Positions 7,524 to 16,443 are shown, counted from the stretch's first letter. The stretch: DNA of 64,000 nucleotides from JAJKIP01 sp037200685 (GCA_037200685.1 JBBCIG010000008.1:310001-374000); one strand, 5' to 3'. Translations and numbers: made by a program. Notes: a model not told the origin generated them from the sequence alone.

Positions 7524-10238
7524 ATGCAGGAGACTGTTACCACCATCAAACCATATCTCAGGCTTTCCGGTTTAGAGCCACTCGTCGTTCGCCCTGAAAC
7601 TAATTTTGTGAACATCGGTGAACGTACCAATGTTACCGGTTCTAAAAAGTTTGCACGGCTTATCAAAGAAAATAAATACGAAGAAGCATTAAGCGTAGCA
7701 AGACAGCAGGTAGAAAACGGCGCACAGGTGCTTGATGTAAACATGGATGACGCCTTACTGGATGGCGTGCAGGCCATGACCACTTTTCTCAATCTCGTAC
7801 AAAGCGAACCGGATATTGCGAAGATCCCGATCATGATCGATTCATCGAAGTTTGAAATTCTCGAAGCCGGGTTAAAATGCGTACAGGGAAAATGCATCGT
7901 GAATTCTATCTCCATGAAAGAAGGAGAAAAAAAATTTATTGAACAGGCGATCATTTGCCAGGGCTATGGCGCATCGGTAATCGTAATGGCGTTTGATGAA
8001 AAAGGCCAGGCCGATACGAAAGAAAGAAAAGTAGAGATATGCCATCGTGCTTATAAGATACTAACGGAGCAGGTCGGTTACGATCCACAGGATATTATTT
8101 TCGATCCCAACATTTTCGCCATCGCCACGGGATTGGAAGAACATAATAATTACGGCGTTGATTTTATCGAAGCCACAAAAGAAATAAAACAACTGATGCC
8201 GCTCACTAAAGTAAGTGGTGGAGTCAGCAATCTTTCTTTTGGTTTTCGTGGCAACGATCATGTGCGGGAAGCCATGAACAGCGTGTTTCTTTATTACGCT
8301 ATCAAGGCCGGTATGGATATGGGCATTGTTAATGCAGGCCAACTGGTTATCTATGATGAAATAGAACCTACCTTAAGACAACTTTGCGAAGATGTAATCC
8401 TCAACCGCAATAACGACAATAACGAGGCAACTGAAAAACTGATTGTTTTTGCTGAAACAGTAAAAGCAAAAGGAAAAGAAGTTATAAAAGATGAAAGCTG
8501 GAGAAATACATCGGTAGAAGAGCGATTGAAACACTCACTGGTCAATGGGATCACTGATTATATTGATATAGATACCGAAGAGGCAAGACAGAAATATCCC
8601 AAGCCACTCGATGTTATCGAAGGCCCCTTGATGGATGGTATGAATGTCGTTGGTGATCTGTTTGGTTCCGGAAAAATGTTTTTACCGCAGGTGGTGAAAA
8701 GCGCAAGGGTGATGAAAAAAAGCGTAGCTGTTCTTACGCCTTATATTGAAGCGGAAAAAGAAAAAAGAAAACAAGCCCACCTTGCTGCCGGAACCGTAAA
8801 TGTAGAAGCAGCCGGTGCAGCAAAAATTTTATTGGCGACAGTAAAAGGTGACGTACATGATATTGGAAAAAATATTGTCGGTGTAGTACTTGGCTGTAAT
8901 GGTTATGATATTGTTGATCTCGGTGTAATGGTGCCAACAGATAAAATTTTAGATACCGCGGAAAAAGAAAAAGCGGATATCATTGGTTTAAGTGGATTGA
9001 TCACTCCTTCATTGGATGAAATGGTGCATGTAGCACACGAAATGAAACGCCGCAACATGAAGCAGCCATTGCTGATCGGCGGCGCTACAACGTCGAGAAT
9101 GCATACCGCTGTAAAAATCGCCCCGCAGTATGATAATGGTGTATTGCATATTCTTGATGCCTCAAGAAGTGTAACGGCAGTAAGTACTTTATTAAGTAAA
9201 GAGAAAGAAGTTTTACTCACCAAAACAAAGAGTGAGTACGAAGGACTGCGCACCCAATTCTCTAATAAGAATAAAAAAACATTGATTTCTTACGAAGAAG
9301 CTGTTATCACCAAAGAATATTTTGACTGGAAAGGTTATAAACCAACTAAACCAGCCGCGGAAGGAGTAACAGTTTTAAAAGAATATGAACTGGCGACCAT
9401 CGCGGAATATATCGATTGGGGCCCGTTTTTTATTGGTTGGGAAATGCCGGGCCATTTTCCGCAGGTATTGACCGATAAAATTTTCGGCGTGGAAGCAACA
9501 CGTCTTTACAACGATGCACAGAAAATGGTGAAGCAGATCATCGCTGAAAAATGGTTTACCGCAAGTGGTGTTATCGGCTTTTGGCCGGCAAGCAGCAACA
9601 ATGCGGATACCATTACATTGCAAACAAATAAAGGGGAAGTCAAACTTGAATCATTGCGCCAGCAATTAAAAAAAGCGGTGGGTCAGCCCAGTTTTTCATT
9701 AGGTGATTTTGTTTGTCCCGCTGAATTGGGAACAGATTATATGGGTGCTTTTGCAGTAACCATTCATGGCGCTAAGAAATACATTGACAAATTCGCTGCC
9801 GACCTGGATGATTATAATAAAATATTAGTTCAGATATTGGCTGACCGTTTTGTAGAAGCGTTTGCAGAATGTCTTCATCAAAAAACGAGAAAAGAATACT
9901 GGGGCTATGAAAAAAATGAAACACTGTCGAACGAAGCTTTGATAAAAGAAGAATACAAAGGCATTCGTCCTGCACCGGGTTATCCCGCCTGTCCCGATCA
10001 TACAGAGAAAATAAAATTATTTGATCTCCTGAATGTTACTGAGAATATCGGTATTGAAATGACCGAAAGCCTTGCAATGAACCCGCCTGCTTCTGTCTGC
10101 GGTTGGTATTTTGCCCATCCGCAAAGCCATTATTTTGGTTTGGGGAAAATAGGGCAAGACCAATTGAAAGATTATGCCAAACGAAAAGGCATGAGTTTGG
10201 AAGAAGCGGAGAAATGGTTGCGACCGGTTTTGGAATAG
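7524..10238 (+). CDS. metH: Methionine synthase, pterin/B12/activation half
   Basis: A 904-residue protein with the remaining MetH modules in order. The methyltetrahydrofolate-binding barrel is at about 25-290 (NFVNIGERTNVTGS near the start). The cobalamin cap is at about 330-420. The Rossmann B12 domain carries DVHDIGKNIV near 442-451, whose His is the lower cobalt ligand. The SAM-dependent reactivation domain covers about 560-904 with RPAPGYPACPDH near 814-825. It transfers methyl from 5-methyl-THF via cobalamin to homocysteine bound by the partner at 6427. Use of cobalamin implies the organism makes or imports B12. Confidence 0.95.
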   Translation: MQETVTTIKPYLRLSGLEPLVVRPETNFVNIGERTNVTGSKKFARLIKENKYEEALSVARQQVENGAQVLDVNMDDALLDGVQAMTTFLNLVQSEPDIAKIPIMIDSSKFEILEAGLKCVQGKCIVNSISMKEGEKKFIEQAIICQGYGASVIVMAFDEKGQADTKERKVEICHRAYKILTEQVGYDPQDIIFDPNIFAIATGLEEHNNYGVDFIEATKEIKQLMPLTKVSGGVSNLSFGFRGNDHVREAMNSVFLYYAIKAGMDMGIVNAGQLVIYDEIEPTLRQLCEDVILNRNNDNNEATEKLIVFAETVKAKGKEVIKDESWRNTSVEERLKHSLVNGITDYIDIDTEEARQKYPKPLDVIEGPLMDGMNVVGDLFGSGKMFLPQVVKSARVMKKSVAVLTPYIEAEKEKRKQAHLAAGTVNVEAAGAAKILLATVKGDVHDIGKNIVGVVLGCNGYDIVDLGVMVPTDKILDTAEKEKADIIGLSGLITPSLDEMVHVAHEMKRRNMKQPLLIGGATTSRMHTAVKIAPQYDNGVLHILDASRSVTAVSTLLSKEKEVLLTKTKSEYEGLRTQFSNKNKKTLISYEEAVITKEYFDWKGYKPTKPAAEGVTVLKEYELATIAEYIDWGPFFIGWEMPGHFPQVLTDKIFGVEATRLYNDAQKMVKQIIAEKWFTASGVIGFWPASSNNADTITLQTNKGEVKLESLRQQLKKAVGQPSFSLGDFVCPAELGTDYMGAFAVTIHGAKKYIDKFAADLDDYNKILVQILADRFVEAFAECLHQKTRKEYWGYEKNETLSNEALIKEEYKGIRPAPGYPACPDHTEKIKLFDLLNVTENIGIEMTESLAMNPPASVCGWYFAHPQSHYFGLGKIGQDQLKDYAKRKGMSLEEAEKWLRPVLE

Positions 10239-10258
10239 TTACTAAAACTTTGGCAAAT

Positions 10259-10615
10259 ATGAAATATCTCCTGTTGTTACTTACTTTGATATTATTTCAT
10301 ACTTTCAGTATTGCTCAAAAATTTAATTCCGGAACTTATACTTTCAACTACTGCGATCTGGAATATAACAGATGCCTTGGTACCTGTAAAGTTGTAATTG
10401 AAGGAGACAGTATAACTATCTATGCTACAAAAGAACTGGCAGGCAGGATCACACTTATCAAAGAAGGAGATATAATTGACCAGGGAATTGTACTAAAACA
10501 CAAATCAGGAAAATGGATCGTTGGCAAAATCCAAAAAGATAAAAATGCAAAAGATATTGGGATAGAAGGTCCGGCTATTATCGATTTTAAGAAAAAACAA
10601 TACTGGACATTTTAA
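10259..10615 (+). CDS. Small exported protein of unknown function
   Basis: A 118-residue protein with a clear Sec signal peptide (MKYLLLLLTLILFHTFSIAQ, cleavage after AQ). The mature part is short and beta-rich with two cysteines close together (YCDLEYNRCLGTC gives three), so a disulfide is possible. It starts 20 bases after metH and could be read through, but nothing links it to methionine metabolism. A longer in-frame start inside metH is rejected because the signal peptide begins at 10259. No family recognised. Confidence 0.65.
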   Translation: MKYLLLLLTLILFHTFSIAQKFNSGTYTFNYCDLEYNRCLGTCKVVIEGDSITIYATKELAGRITLIKEGDIIDQGIVLKHKSGKWIVGKIQKDKNAKDIGIEGPAIIDFKKKQYWTF

Positions 10616-10617
10616 TA

Positions 10618-11241
10618 TTATACTACGTTAATGCCTTTCCCATTTAATTCTTCCTTCAACTGTTCCGGTGATGTAAAATGAATCCCCTGTATTCCCATTT
10701 CCTCAGCAGCCTTTATATTTCTCATACTATCATCAATAAATAATGCCTTTGCAGGATCAACATTATAACGATCCAGTAAACGCTGGTAAAATTCAGGGAA
10801 GGGTTTTCTTGTTTTTTCTTCGCCACTTACTACTCTGCCATCAAACCAATGCAGGAAATTGTAACGCACTAAAGCGATATCAAATAAACCTGCTTGCCAG
10901 TTGGTAAGTGCATATATTTTATACTTTCCTGATTCTTTCAATTGCCGGAATATTTCGACTGTGCCGGGTATCGGCGCTTTCAGCATTTCCGTCCAGCGGC
11001 CATAAAAATCTCTTATCGGTTGTTCCCAATCAGGAAATTGCTGAACCAATTCCTGCGTGGCTTCTACAATGGAGCGGCCAGCATCCTGTTGTTCATTCCA
11101 ATCAGCGGTGCAAATATTCTGAAAGAAGTATTCCTTTTTTTCAGCTGACTCAAAATAGGTATCATCAAAAACATATTTCGGGTTCCAGTCAACTAATACA
11201 TTGCCCAGGTCGAAAATAATCGTGTCAATAGATTTGCTCAT
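10618..11241 (-). CDS. HAD-superfamily phosphatase (YihX/HAD-IA type)
   Basis: A 207-residue HAD hydrolase. Motif I is FDLGNVLVDW near residues 10-19, with the nucleophile Asp in a DLGN context typical of YihX-like sugar phosphatases. Motif II is the Thr in YALTNWQ, and FIDDSMRNIKAA near 163-174 is motif IV. A helical cap lies between motifs I and II. The substrate is probably a small phosphorylated sugar. It is last in a minus-strand operon after LOG, SemiSWEET and MFS genes; its start overlaps the MFS end by 17 bases. Confidence 0.85.
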   Translation of the reverse strand: MSKSIDTIIFDLGNVLVDWNPKYVFDDTYFESAEKKEYFFQNICTADWNEQQDAGRSIVEATQELVQQFPDWEQPIRDFYGRWTEMLKAPIPGTVEIFRQLKESGKYKIYALTNWQAGLFDIALVRYNFLHWFDGRVVSGEEKTRKPFPEFYQRLLDRYNVDPAKALFIDDSMRNIKAAEEMGIQGIHFTSPEQLKEELNGKGINVV

Positions 11242-12421
11242 CGTGTTGTGGTTCTATTATGGTTCGTTTACTTATTAAAAATTTATTTCGCCATGCTACT
11301 ACCGCAGCGGTCATCGCCAGCAAAATTAATAACGATAATCCTGTTGAAAGATTTGTTTTCTGTGAAATGAAGCCGATGATGGATGGCCCGCTAAGAAAGC
11401 CGATCAACCCGCCGGTAGTCACCATCGCAAAACCTTCCACTGTACTCACGCCGGGTATATTGGCTGATGCGCTGAAGAGAACAGGTACAATACAACAGCA
11501 ACCAAAGCCAACTAATATATAACCAAGAATGGCAATGATAACCGTCGGCGCCAGTACAACAACTAAAAAACCAAGCGCTGCCAGCATGCTTCCACCGATC
11601 ACTACTCTTTTACTCCCAAGTTTTGAAATAAGATCGTCGCCGTTAAAACGACCAAAGGTCATGGCGGCGGAAAAACCAGTGTAACCTAAACTGATAAATT
11701 CTTTTGCTGAATGAAGGCTTTCTTTTAAATAGATAGCACTCCAGTCCGCTACGCAACCTTCCGCCATAAAAGTAACCATGCAGATAAATGAAATACCAAG
11801 AATCGTCAACGATGGTAATTTAAGCCCCGACCGTGAATGAATGATGTTTGTATGAATGATTAAATGTTTATGATTGGATACGATTATGGTGATGATAGCC
11901 GATGCGATAATAACAACCTGCCAGCCTGATGGAAAATTAAGGGCGAAGAAAAAAGCAGCAAGCCCTGTGCTGATACCACCGCCCAAACTGTACATACCAT
12001 GACAGGTACTCATCATGCGGCGGTTATATTTTTTTTCCAAAAGGTTTACCGTGGCGTTGGAGGATAAGCCATTTAAAAAACTGACCACGCCAAAAAGATA
12101 TAAGCACAGCCACAACATGACACGGTTCACCGCATTTATTTCAGCGATCATAATAAAGCAAAGCAGGATATACCCGAAGGACATCCATCGGCCAACAGAA
12201 ACTTTGCTGAATATTCTTGTAGAAAGAAAAACGCCTGTTAAGGCGCCTAAAGGAGAGAGCAGTAATGAAAGCCCTAATGTTCCATCATTAAATCCCATCC
12301 TGTATTTTATACCGGGTATAGCGGCCACCCAGGTACCAAACAAAAGACTGGAAGAGGAAAATAAAAAACCTACAGCCAGAGCGGGTTTATTTTTATAAAA
12401 AGATGAGATATTCCTGATCAT
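11225..12421 (-). CDS. MFS transporter (YbjJ-like)
   Basis: A 398-residue protein with about 12 hydrophobic segments and a major-facilitator layout. The N-terminal half has GFNDGTLGLSLLLSPLGAL and the cytoplasmic loop STRIFSKVSVGRWMSFG; the second half has SKLGSKRVVIGGSMLAALG, a degenerate repeat of the loop motif. Overall it resembles the YbjJ/FucP-like branch. The substrate cannot be told from sequence. The SemiSWEET gene just upstream suggests sugars, but that is inference only. Confidence 0.8.
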   Translation of the reverse strand: MIRNISSFYKNKPALAVGFLFSSSSLLFGTWVAAIPGIKYRMGFNDGTLGLSLLLSPLGALTGVFLSTRIFSKVSVGRWMSFGYILLCFIMIAEINAVNRVMLWLCLYLFGVVSFLNGLSSNATVNLLEKKYNRRMMSTCHGMYSLGGGISTGLAAFFFALNFPSGWQVVIIASAIITIIVSNHKHLIIHTNIIHSRSGLKLPSLTILGISFICMVTFMAEGCVADWSAIYLKESLHSAKEFISLGYTGFSAAMTFGRFNGDDLISKLGSKRVVIGGSMLAALGFLVVVLAPTVIIAILGYILVGFGCCCIVPVLFSASANIPGVSTVEGFAMVTTGGLIGFLSGPSIIGFISQKTNLSTGLSLLILLAMTAAVVAWRNKFLISKRTIIEPQHDEQIY

Positions 12422-12437
12422 GGAATACTGCTAAGCA

Positions 12438-12704
12438 TTATTTGTATTTGAATTTAAAAAAGATGATCGTCAATGCCATCACCATTAAAACACTGTTGGT
12501 GAAAATAATAACCCAGTTCATGGGCGTGAGCAAAATTCCATAAACAATCCACATGATTTCATTTGTTATCGCAATAATAAACATCAGCAGGGAAACATTT
12601 TTAGCTGACTTCTCTTTCCATATTTTAATGACCTGTGGCAAAAAGGTAAAAGCGGTTACCGCTCCAGCCAGGAAGCCCAATGTTTCAACTCCGGACATAT
12701 TCAA
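12438..12704 (-). CDS. SemiSWEET sugar transporter (PQ-loop)
   Basis: An 88-residue protein with three transmembrane helices, the size of SemiSWEETs, which work as homodimers to move sugars down gradients. The PQ motif is in AFTFLPQVIKIWKEKSAKNVS near residues 18-38, and the third helix begins after MNWVIIFTNS. It sits between the MFS gene (17 bases) and the LOG gene (16 bases) and is co-oriented with both, so it is probably co-transcribed. Confidence 0.85.
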   Translation of the reverse strand: MNMSGVETLGFLAGAVTAFTFLPQVIKIWKEKSAKNVSLLMFIIAITNEIMWIVYGILLTPMNWVIIFTNSVLMVMALTIIFFKFKYK

Positions 12705-12720
12705 TGTTTATGCAATGATA

Positions 12721-13461
12721 TTATCTTTTCTCCAACAACCACCAAAAACGTTTGCGGGGCTTCACAGTATAGTTGGTGCTGATATAATTATGTATATGGT
12801 CCATCGCTTCATCGATGCTGTCGGTAACGAGTACCAGGTTCATGTCCTCTTTTGAAATAGTGCCCTGCTCCGCCATTGATTCAATGGTTTTTAATAAGGG
12901 CGCATGAAATTCCTTATCAAACAGCACGATGGGAAACTGCGTCACCGTTTTTGTTTGCACCAATGTGAGTGTTTCAAAAAACTCGTCCATGGTACCAAAG
13001 CCGCCGGGCATGATGATGAAGGCATATGAATATTTGGTGAGCAATACTTTGCGGACAAAGAAATGTTCAAAGGTGACTGATTTTTGCACATAGGGGTTCG
13101 GCTGTTGCTCAAAAGGTAATTGAATATTACAACCCACGGATTTGCCACCGTTTTCAAAAGCGCCGCGGTTAGCCGCTTCCATAATACCGGGGCCGCCGCC
13201 TGTCATGGTTGTAAATCCTGATTCAGCGATACGCTTACCAAACTCCCTTGCCTTAATATAATAAGGATGATCTTCTTTAAAGCGGGCCGACCCGAATACT
13301 GTTATACAAGGCCCGAGAAAATGAAGATTACGAAAGCCTTTGATGAATTGGCAGAACACCCGCCAGGCAAAATTTAATTCATAACCCCTGCTCTTTGGGC
13401 CTTCTAGAAATACATGCTGCTTCGGTGGTATGATTACTTTGTTTTTTGTCTGTGCTTCCAT
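12721..13461 (-). CDS. LOG family protein (putative nucleoside 5'-monophosphate phosphoribohydrolase)
   Basis: A Rossmann-fold LOG/TIGR00730-type protein of 246 residues from the start at 13461. TVFGSARF opens the fold, TGGGPGIMEAANRGAF is the first signature and PGGFGTMDEFFETLTLVQT the second, with catalytic Arg and Glu in place. Known LOG enzymes hydrolyse AMP-like nucleotides, releasing base. An earlier ATG at 13494 would add 11 residues that are unlike the family, so MEAQTKNK is preferred. First gene of the minus-strand operon. Confidence 0.83.
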   Translation of the reverse strand: MEAQTKNKVIIPPKQHVFLEGPKSRGYELNFAWRVFCQFIKGFRNLHFLGPCITVFGSARFKEDHPYYIKAREFGKRIAESGFTTMTGGGPGIMEAANRGAFENGGKSVGCNIQLPFEQQPNPYVQKSVTFEHFFVRKVLLTKYSYAFIIMPGGFGTMDEFFETLTLVQTKTVTQFPIVLFDKEFHAPLLKTIESMAEQGTISKEDMNLVLVTDSIDEAMDHIHNYISTNYTVKPRKRFWWLLEKR

Positions 13462-13637
13462 AGTATGGTGTAAATTGCCGTCCAATATAAACAATAAAAT
13501 ACGAGTGGGGAGTTATGAGCTATGAGTTCCGAGTCAGGTTCCTAAAATTTGAAGATTTATTTAGAGATCGTGAAGCGTGAAACGTCAGTCGTGAGCAACT
13601 ACTGTATTCAACCTGTCATTCACGCCTCACGTATCAC

Positions 13638-13723
13638 GATGCTGAGTAGCGAACAGAACCCTGAAGAGTGCGACGCAACAGGCGATGCCATGAAAAACTG
13701 GAGTTGGGCTAATGCACGGCATC
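13638..13723 (+). repeat. Dispersed intergenic repeat, copy B, upstream of exodeoxyribonuclease III
   Basis: GATGCTGAGTAGCGAACAG, then GAAGAGTGCGACGCAACAG (13663-13681) and GCGATG, ending in GTTGGGCTAATGCACGG. The preceding 13500-13637 is low-complexity text of the GAGTTATGAGCTATGAG kind. No gene is seen between 13462 and 13753. Confidence 0.75.
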
Positions 13724-13753
13724 CTGCGGATAAAAAAATATCAAATCAGAGAT

Positions 13754-14521
13754 ATGCGCATTATTTCTTACAATGTTAATGGTATCAGGGCGGCGATCAC
13801 AAAAGGTTTTTGTGATTGGTTGAAATCAAACCCCGCCGATGTGATCTGCATACAGGAAACAAAAGCGATGAAGGAAAATGTAGATCATAAACCGTTTGAT
13901 GAATTGGGTTATAGCAACTATTGGTTCAGTGCACAGAAGAAAGGATACAGCGGTGTGGCGGTTTTTACAAAAATAAAACCAGACCATGTGGAATATGGTA
14001 CGGGTCATAAAGTGAGCGATGATGAAGGACGTGTGCTGCAACTGGATTTTGGTGATACGAGGATCATCAATGCATATTTTCCTTCGGGCACGAGTGGTGA
14101 TGAACGCCAAAGTTTTAAATATGTGTGGCTGGATGAGTTTTATGTTTATTTGAATAAACTGAAAAAGAAACATCCGAAGCTGGTCCTTTGCGGTGATTAT
14201 AATATTGCGCATAAAGAAATTGATATTCACGATCCGAAGGGAAATAAAAAATCATCGGGCTTTTTACCGGAAGAAAGAGAATGGCTGACAAAATTTTTGG
14301 ATAATGGCTGGACTGATACCTTCCGCCAATTTCATCCAGAGCCGCATCGCTATAGCTGGTGGAGCCAGCGTTTTCCTACGGTGCGGGCACAAAACAAAGG
14401 ATGGAGAATTGATTATATCAATGTGACTGAAGCGCTGAAAAAAAATTTAAAGGGTGCGGAGATCTATCCTGATGTAAAACATTCTGATCATTGTCCTGTT
14501 TATCTTGATATTGAATTATAA
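13754..14521 (+). CDS. xth: Exodeoxyribonuclease III (AP endonuclease)
   Basis: A 255-residue endonuclease/exonuclease/phosphatase fold enzyme starting MRIISYNVNGIRAAI. The metal-binding Glu is in ICIQETKA, the catalytic Asp/Asn in LCGDYNIAH, and the terminal KHSDHCPVYLDI holds the His. It cleaves DNA at abasic sites in base excision repair. An in-frame ATG at 13712 would add 14 residues from repeat sequence and is rejected. DUF4286 follows four bases after the stop. Confidence 0.93.
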   Translation: MRIISYNVNGIRAAITKGFCDWLKSNPADVICIQETKAMKENVDHKPFDELGYSNYWFSAQKKGYSGVAVFTKIKPDHVEYGTGHKVSDDEGRVLQLDFGDTRIINAYFPSGTSGDERQSFKYVWLDEFYVYLNKLKKKHPKLVLCGDYNIAHKEIDIHDPKGNKKSSGFLPEEREWLTKFLDNGWTDTFRQFHPEPHRYSWWSQRFPTVRAQNKGWRIDYINVTEALKKNLKGAEIYPDVKHSDHCPVYLDIEL

Positions 14522-14524
14522 CCA

Positions 14525-14830
14525 ATGACCGTTTACAATATTACCCTTAAAGTTTCCCCGGAGATAGAAAAGCAGTGGCTGTTGTGGCAAACACAGGAAC
14601 ATATTCCTGATGTAATGGCAAGCGGCTGCTTCACCGATCATAAATTTTTTCGCCTGTTAGAGCAGGATGAAAGTGAAGGTGCAACTTATGTCGTGCAATA
14701 TTTTGCTCCTTCATTAGAAGATTATGAACGGTATATAAACCAGGTAGCCCCGGTGATGCGACAAAAACTCTTAGACAAATGGGGAAATAAAATCATTGCG
14801 TTTCGCACAGTAATGCAGGTTGTTAATTGA
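14525..14830 (+). CDS. DUF4286 family protein
   Basis: A 101-residue protein with the DUF4286 pattern: YNITLKVSPEIEKQWLLWQ, HIPDVMASGCFTDHKFFRLL and TYVVQYFAPSLEDYERYI, ending in GNKIIAFRTVMQ. The fold is ferredoxin-like (beta-alpha-beta). Function is unknown. It is four bases behind the exodeoxyribonuclease gene and probably co-transcribed. The following 14831-15057 shows no gene. Confidence 0.8.
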   Translation: MTVYNITLKVSPEIEKQWLLWQTQEHIPDVMASGCFTDHKFFRLLEQDESEGATYVVQYFAPSLEDYERYINQVAPVMRQKLLDKWGNKIIAFRTVMQVVN

Positions 14831-15057
14831 GTGTGCAAAAAATATTCATTCGTCTTTCTTGTTTTAAATGATTATATAGCCGTAAAATCCCTTTGGCTGC
14901 CGGGTTTCAGAATATTTAATTGTAAAGCGACATAGGGGCATGGCTGTCAGAACATTCAATACAGAGCCGGCTTTGATAAAATAGTAAATCCCGCAAAATC
15001 CTTGCTCCCAGCGGTTTTTAGCGATTTGAAAAAAGTAAATAATGATAATAAATATTT

Positions 15058-15087
15058 TTTGCCGCTGTCAAAAAGCGTATAAATTTG
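15058..15087 (+). promoter_or_regulatory. Promoter of the HU gene
   Basis: TTTG at 15058-15061, an 18-base spacer and TAAATTTG at 15080-15087 form a full Bacteroidota promoter, about 31 bases before the HU start. Confidence 0.75.
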
Positions 15088-15118
15088 CCGCCTACTAAAT
15101 CTCTTAAAAAACAAGTCT

Positions 15119-15433
15119 ATGAACAAAGCAGAATTGATCACAAAGATCTCGGAAGATGCAGGTATCACGAAAAATCAGGCTAACGCTGCATTAGATTCTT
15201 TCACGGATGCTGTCACAAAAACATTAAAATCAGGCGGAAAAGTTACAATGGTTGGTTTCGGTACATTTCTGTTATCTTACAGGGAAGGAAGAAAAGGACA
15301 CAACCCGCAAACAAAAGCGCCTATCACTATAAAAGAAAAAATAGTTGCACGTTTTAAAGGCGGAAAAGAACTTTCTGCAAAATTGAAATCATCATTGAAG
15401 GATTTGAAACCATTATTGGTAAAAAAAAAGTAA
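15119..15433 (+). CDS. hup: HU family DNA-binding protein
   Basis: A 104-residue HU/IHF protein. The N-terminus MNKAELITKISEDAGITKNQ is the HU dimerisation helix pair, followed by GKVTMVGFGTFLLSYREGRKG and NPQTKAPITI, the DNA-binding arm with Pro at its tip. It bends and compacts DNA as a dimer. The C-terminal tail after residue 88 is Lys/Ser rich (SSLKDLKPLLVKKK) and slightly longer than classical 90-residue HU. It has its own promoter and is followed by a hairpin and the THX gene. Confidence 0.93.
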   Translation: MNKAELITKISEDAGITKNQANAALDSFTDAVTKTLKSGGKVTMVGFGTFLLSYREGRKGHNPQTKAPITIKEKIVARFKGGKELSAKLKSSLKDLKPLLVKKK

Positions 15434-15444
15434 CGCTTTGAGTT

Positions 15445-15477
15445 AATCCCGGGTTAACACAACGTTGCTCCGGGATT
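15445..15477 (+). terminator. Hairpin between HU and THX genes
   Basis: AATCCCGG (15445-15452) pairs perfectly with CCGGGATT (15470-15477) around a 17-base loop. It is followed by CGCTTTATAC rather than a T run, so it is a weak or partial terminator, or a processing site giving different HU and THX levels. Confidence 0.5.
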
Positions 15478-15504
15478 CGCTTTATACAATTTAAAAATTA
15501 ATTT

Positions 15505-15615
15505 ATGGGAAGAGGAGATAAAAAAACAGCTAAAGGCAAACGTTTCAAAGGTTCTTTTGGGAAAAGCAGACCTGCGTCACCAAAGAAAAAGACCGCGGTA
15601 AAAAAGAAAAGCTAA
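15505..15615 (+). CDS. Ribosomal protein bTHX
   Basis: A 36-residue, strongly basic protein starting MGRGDKKTAKGKRFKGSFG, then KSRP and a Lys-rich tail ending in KKKS. This is the signature of bTHX, the small 30S subunit protein first known from Thermus and widespread in Bacteroidota, which sits in the head of the 30S subunit. It lies after the HU gene and is followed by a strong terminator. It is short enough to be missed by routine gene calling. Confidence 0.88.
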   Translation: MGRGDKKTAKGKRFKGSFGKSRPASPKKKTAVKKKS

Positions 15616-15650
15616 ACAGCAGCTTCAATAAATAAGAAAGTCACAGACCA

Positions 15651-15697
15651 AAGATTAATAATTATTAATTAATGATTATTAATCTTGTCTTTTTTTA
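15651..15697 (+). terminator. Strong intrinsic terminator after THX
   Basis: AAGATTAATAAT (15651-15662) pairs with ATTATTAATCTT (15675-15686), a perfect 12-bp AT-rich stem, followed by GTCTTTTTTT. It ends the HU-THX transcript and overlaps the convergent pdxH stop region. Confidence 0.85.
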
Positions 15698-16336
15698 AGG
15701 CGCCAACCTTTCTATTTTCCATTTACCATTTTCATCGAGTGAGTATTGTATCCTGTCGTGAAGGCGGGAAGGGCGGCCTTGCCAAAACTCAACCTCTACT
15801 GGTTTTACAATATAGCCGCCCCAATGACCGGGGCGTTCAATCGTATCAGCGGAAGCCGCTTCCAGTTCATTGTATTTTTTCTCCAGCCATTCCCTGCTTT
15901 CAATCACCATGCTTTGCGGTGATATGCTGGCGCCGATCTGGCTGCCTATCGGTCTCGAGTGAAAATATTGATCACTTTCACCGGCGCTAATTTTTTGAAC
16001 AATTCCTGTTATCCTTACCTGTCGTTCCAGTTCTTTCCAGAAAAAAACCAGGCAAGCTTTAGGGTTCTCGGCCAGTTGTTTTCCTTTATAGCTATTGTAA
16101 TTGGAAAAAAAGATAAACCCTTTATTTGAAAATCCTTTCAGCAACACAATCCTCGCCGAAGGCAATCCATCTACCGAAGCAGTTGCCAGTGTCATCGCAT
16201 TCACTTCATCAATTCCCGAAGCCGTAGCTTCCTGCCACCACTTATCAAATTGAAGAATAGCATCAGCATCAACAGAAGATTCCGTCAATGTTTTCTGTGA
16301 ATAATTCTTTCGTATACCGGCAATATCATGTTGCAT
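15695..16336 (-). CDS. pdxH: Pyridoxamine 5'-phosphate oxidase
   Basis: A 213-residue FMN enzyme that oxidises pyridoxamine/pyridoxine 5'-phosphate to pyridoxal 5'-phosphate, the last step of vitamin B6 synthesis. Seen: AMTLATASVDGLPSARIVLLKG (FMN site), FFSNYNSYKGKQLAENPKAC, VRITGIVQKIS, HSRPIGSQIGASISPQS, and the C-terminal WGGYIVKPVEVEFWQGRPSR and RLHDRIQYS signatures. Length is typical. It is convergent with the HU-THX unit and has its own -7 box. Confidence 0.94.
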   Translation of the reverse strand: MQHDIAGIRKNYSQKTLTESSVDADAILQFDKWWQEATASGIDEVNAMTLATASVDGLPSARIVLLKGFSNKGFIFFSNYNSYKGKQLAENPKACLVFFWKELERQVRITGIVQKISAGESDQYFHSRPIGSQIGASISPQSMVIESREWLEKKYNELEAASADTIERPGHWGGYIVKPVEVEFWQGRPSRLHDRIQYSLDENGKWKIERLAP

Positions 16337-16356
16337 AATAAACGTTGTTTATAGAA

Positions 16357-16364
16357 CAAAGTTA
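16357..16364 (-). promoter_or_regulatory. -7 box of pdxH
   Basis: On the minus strand TAACTTTG matches TAnnTTTG and lies about 20 bases before the pdxH start. No well-spaced TTTG -33 box is seen. Confidence 0.45.
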
Positions 16365-16390
16365 ATCGCTTTCGTAACGCATTTAAAAAT

Positions 16391-16424
16391 CAAAGCCCGG
16401 TCGCTTGTGGCAGACCGGGCTTTG
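16391..16424 (-). terminator. Intrinsic terminator of the coiled-coil gene
   Basis: CAAAGCCCGGTC and GACCGGGCTTTG form a perfect 12-bp stem around a 10-base loop; reading minus, ATTTTTAAAT follows. It separates the coiled-coil gene from pdxH. Confidence 0.8.
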
Positions 16425-16443
16425 ATAAAGTATTTTTAATGCA

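Noticed and set aside
6427..10238. Frameshift or disruption of metH
   Set aside because: Split metH is a known stable arrangement in Bacteroidota; both halves have complete domains, and the junction contains a tidy coupled ORF rather than a broken frame.
10103..10258. Upstream extension of the small exported protein ORF into the metH 3' end
   Set aside because: A clean signal peptide begins at 10259; the extension overlaps metH in another frame and has no protein-like character.
14831..15057. tRNA or small RNA gene between DUF4286 and HU
   Set aside because: No cloverleaf, no GTTCGAATCC-type T-arm and no terminator were found.
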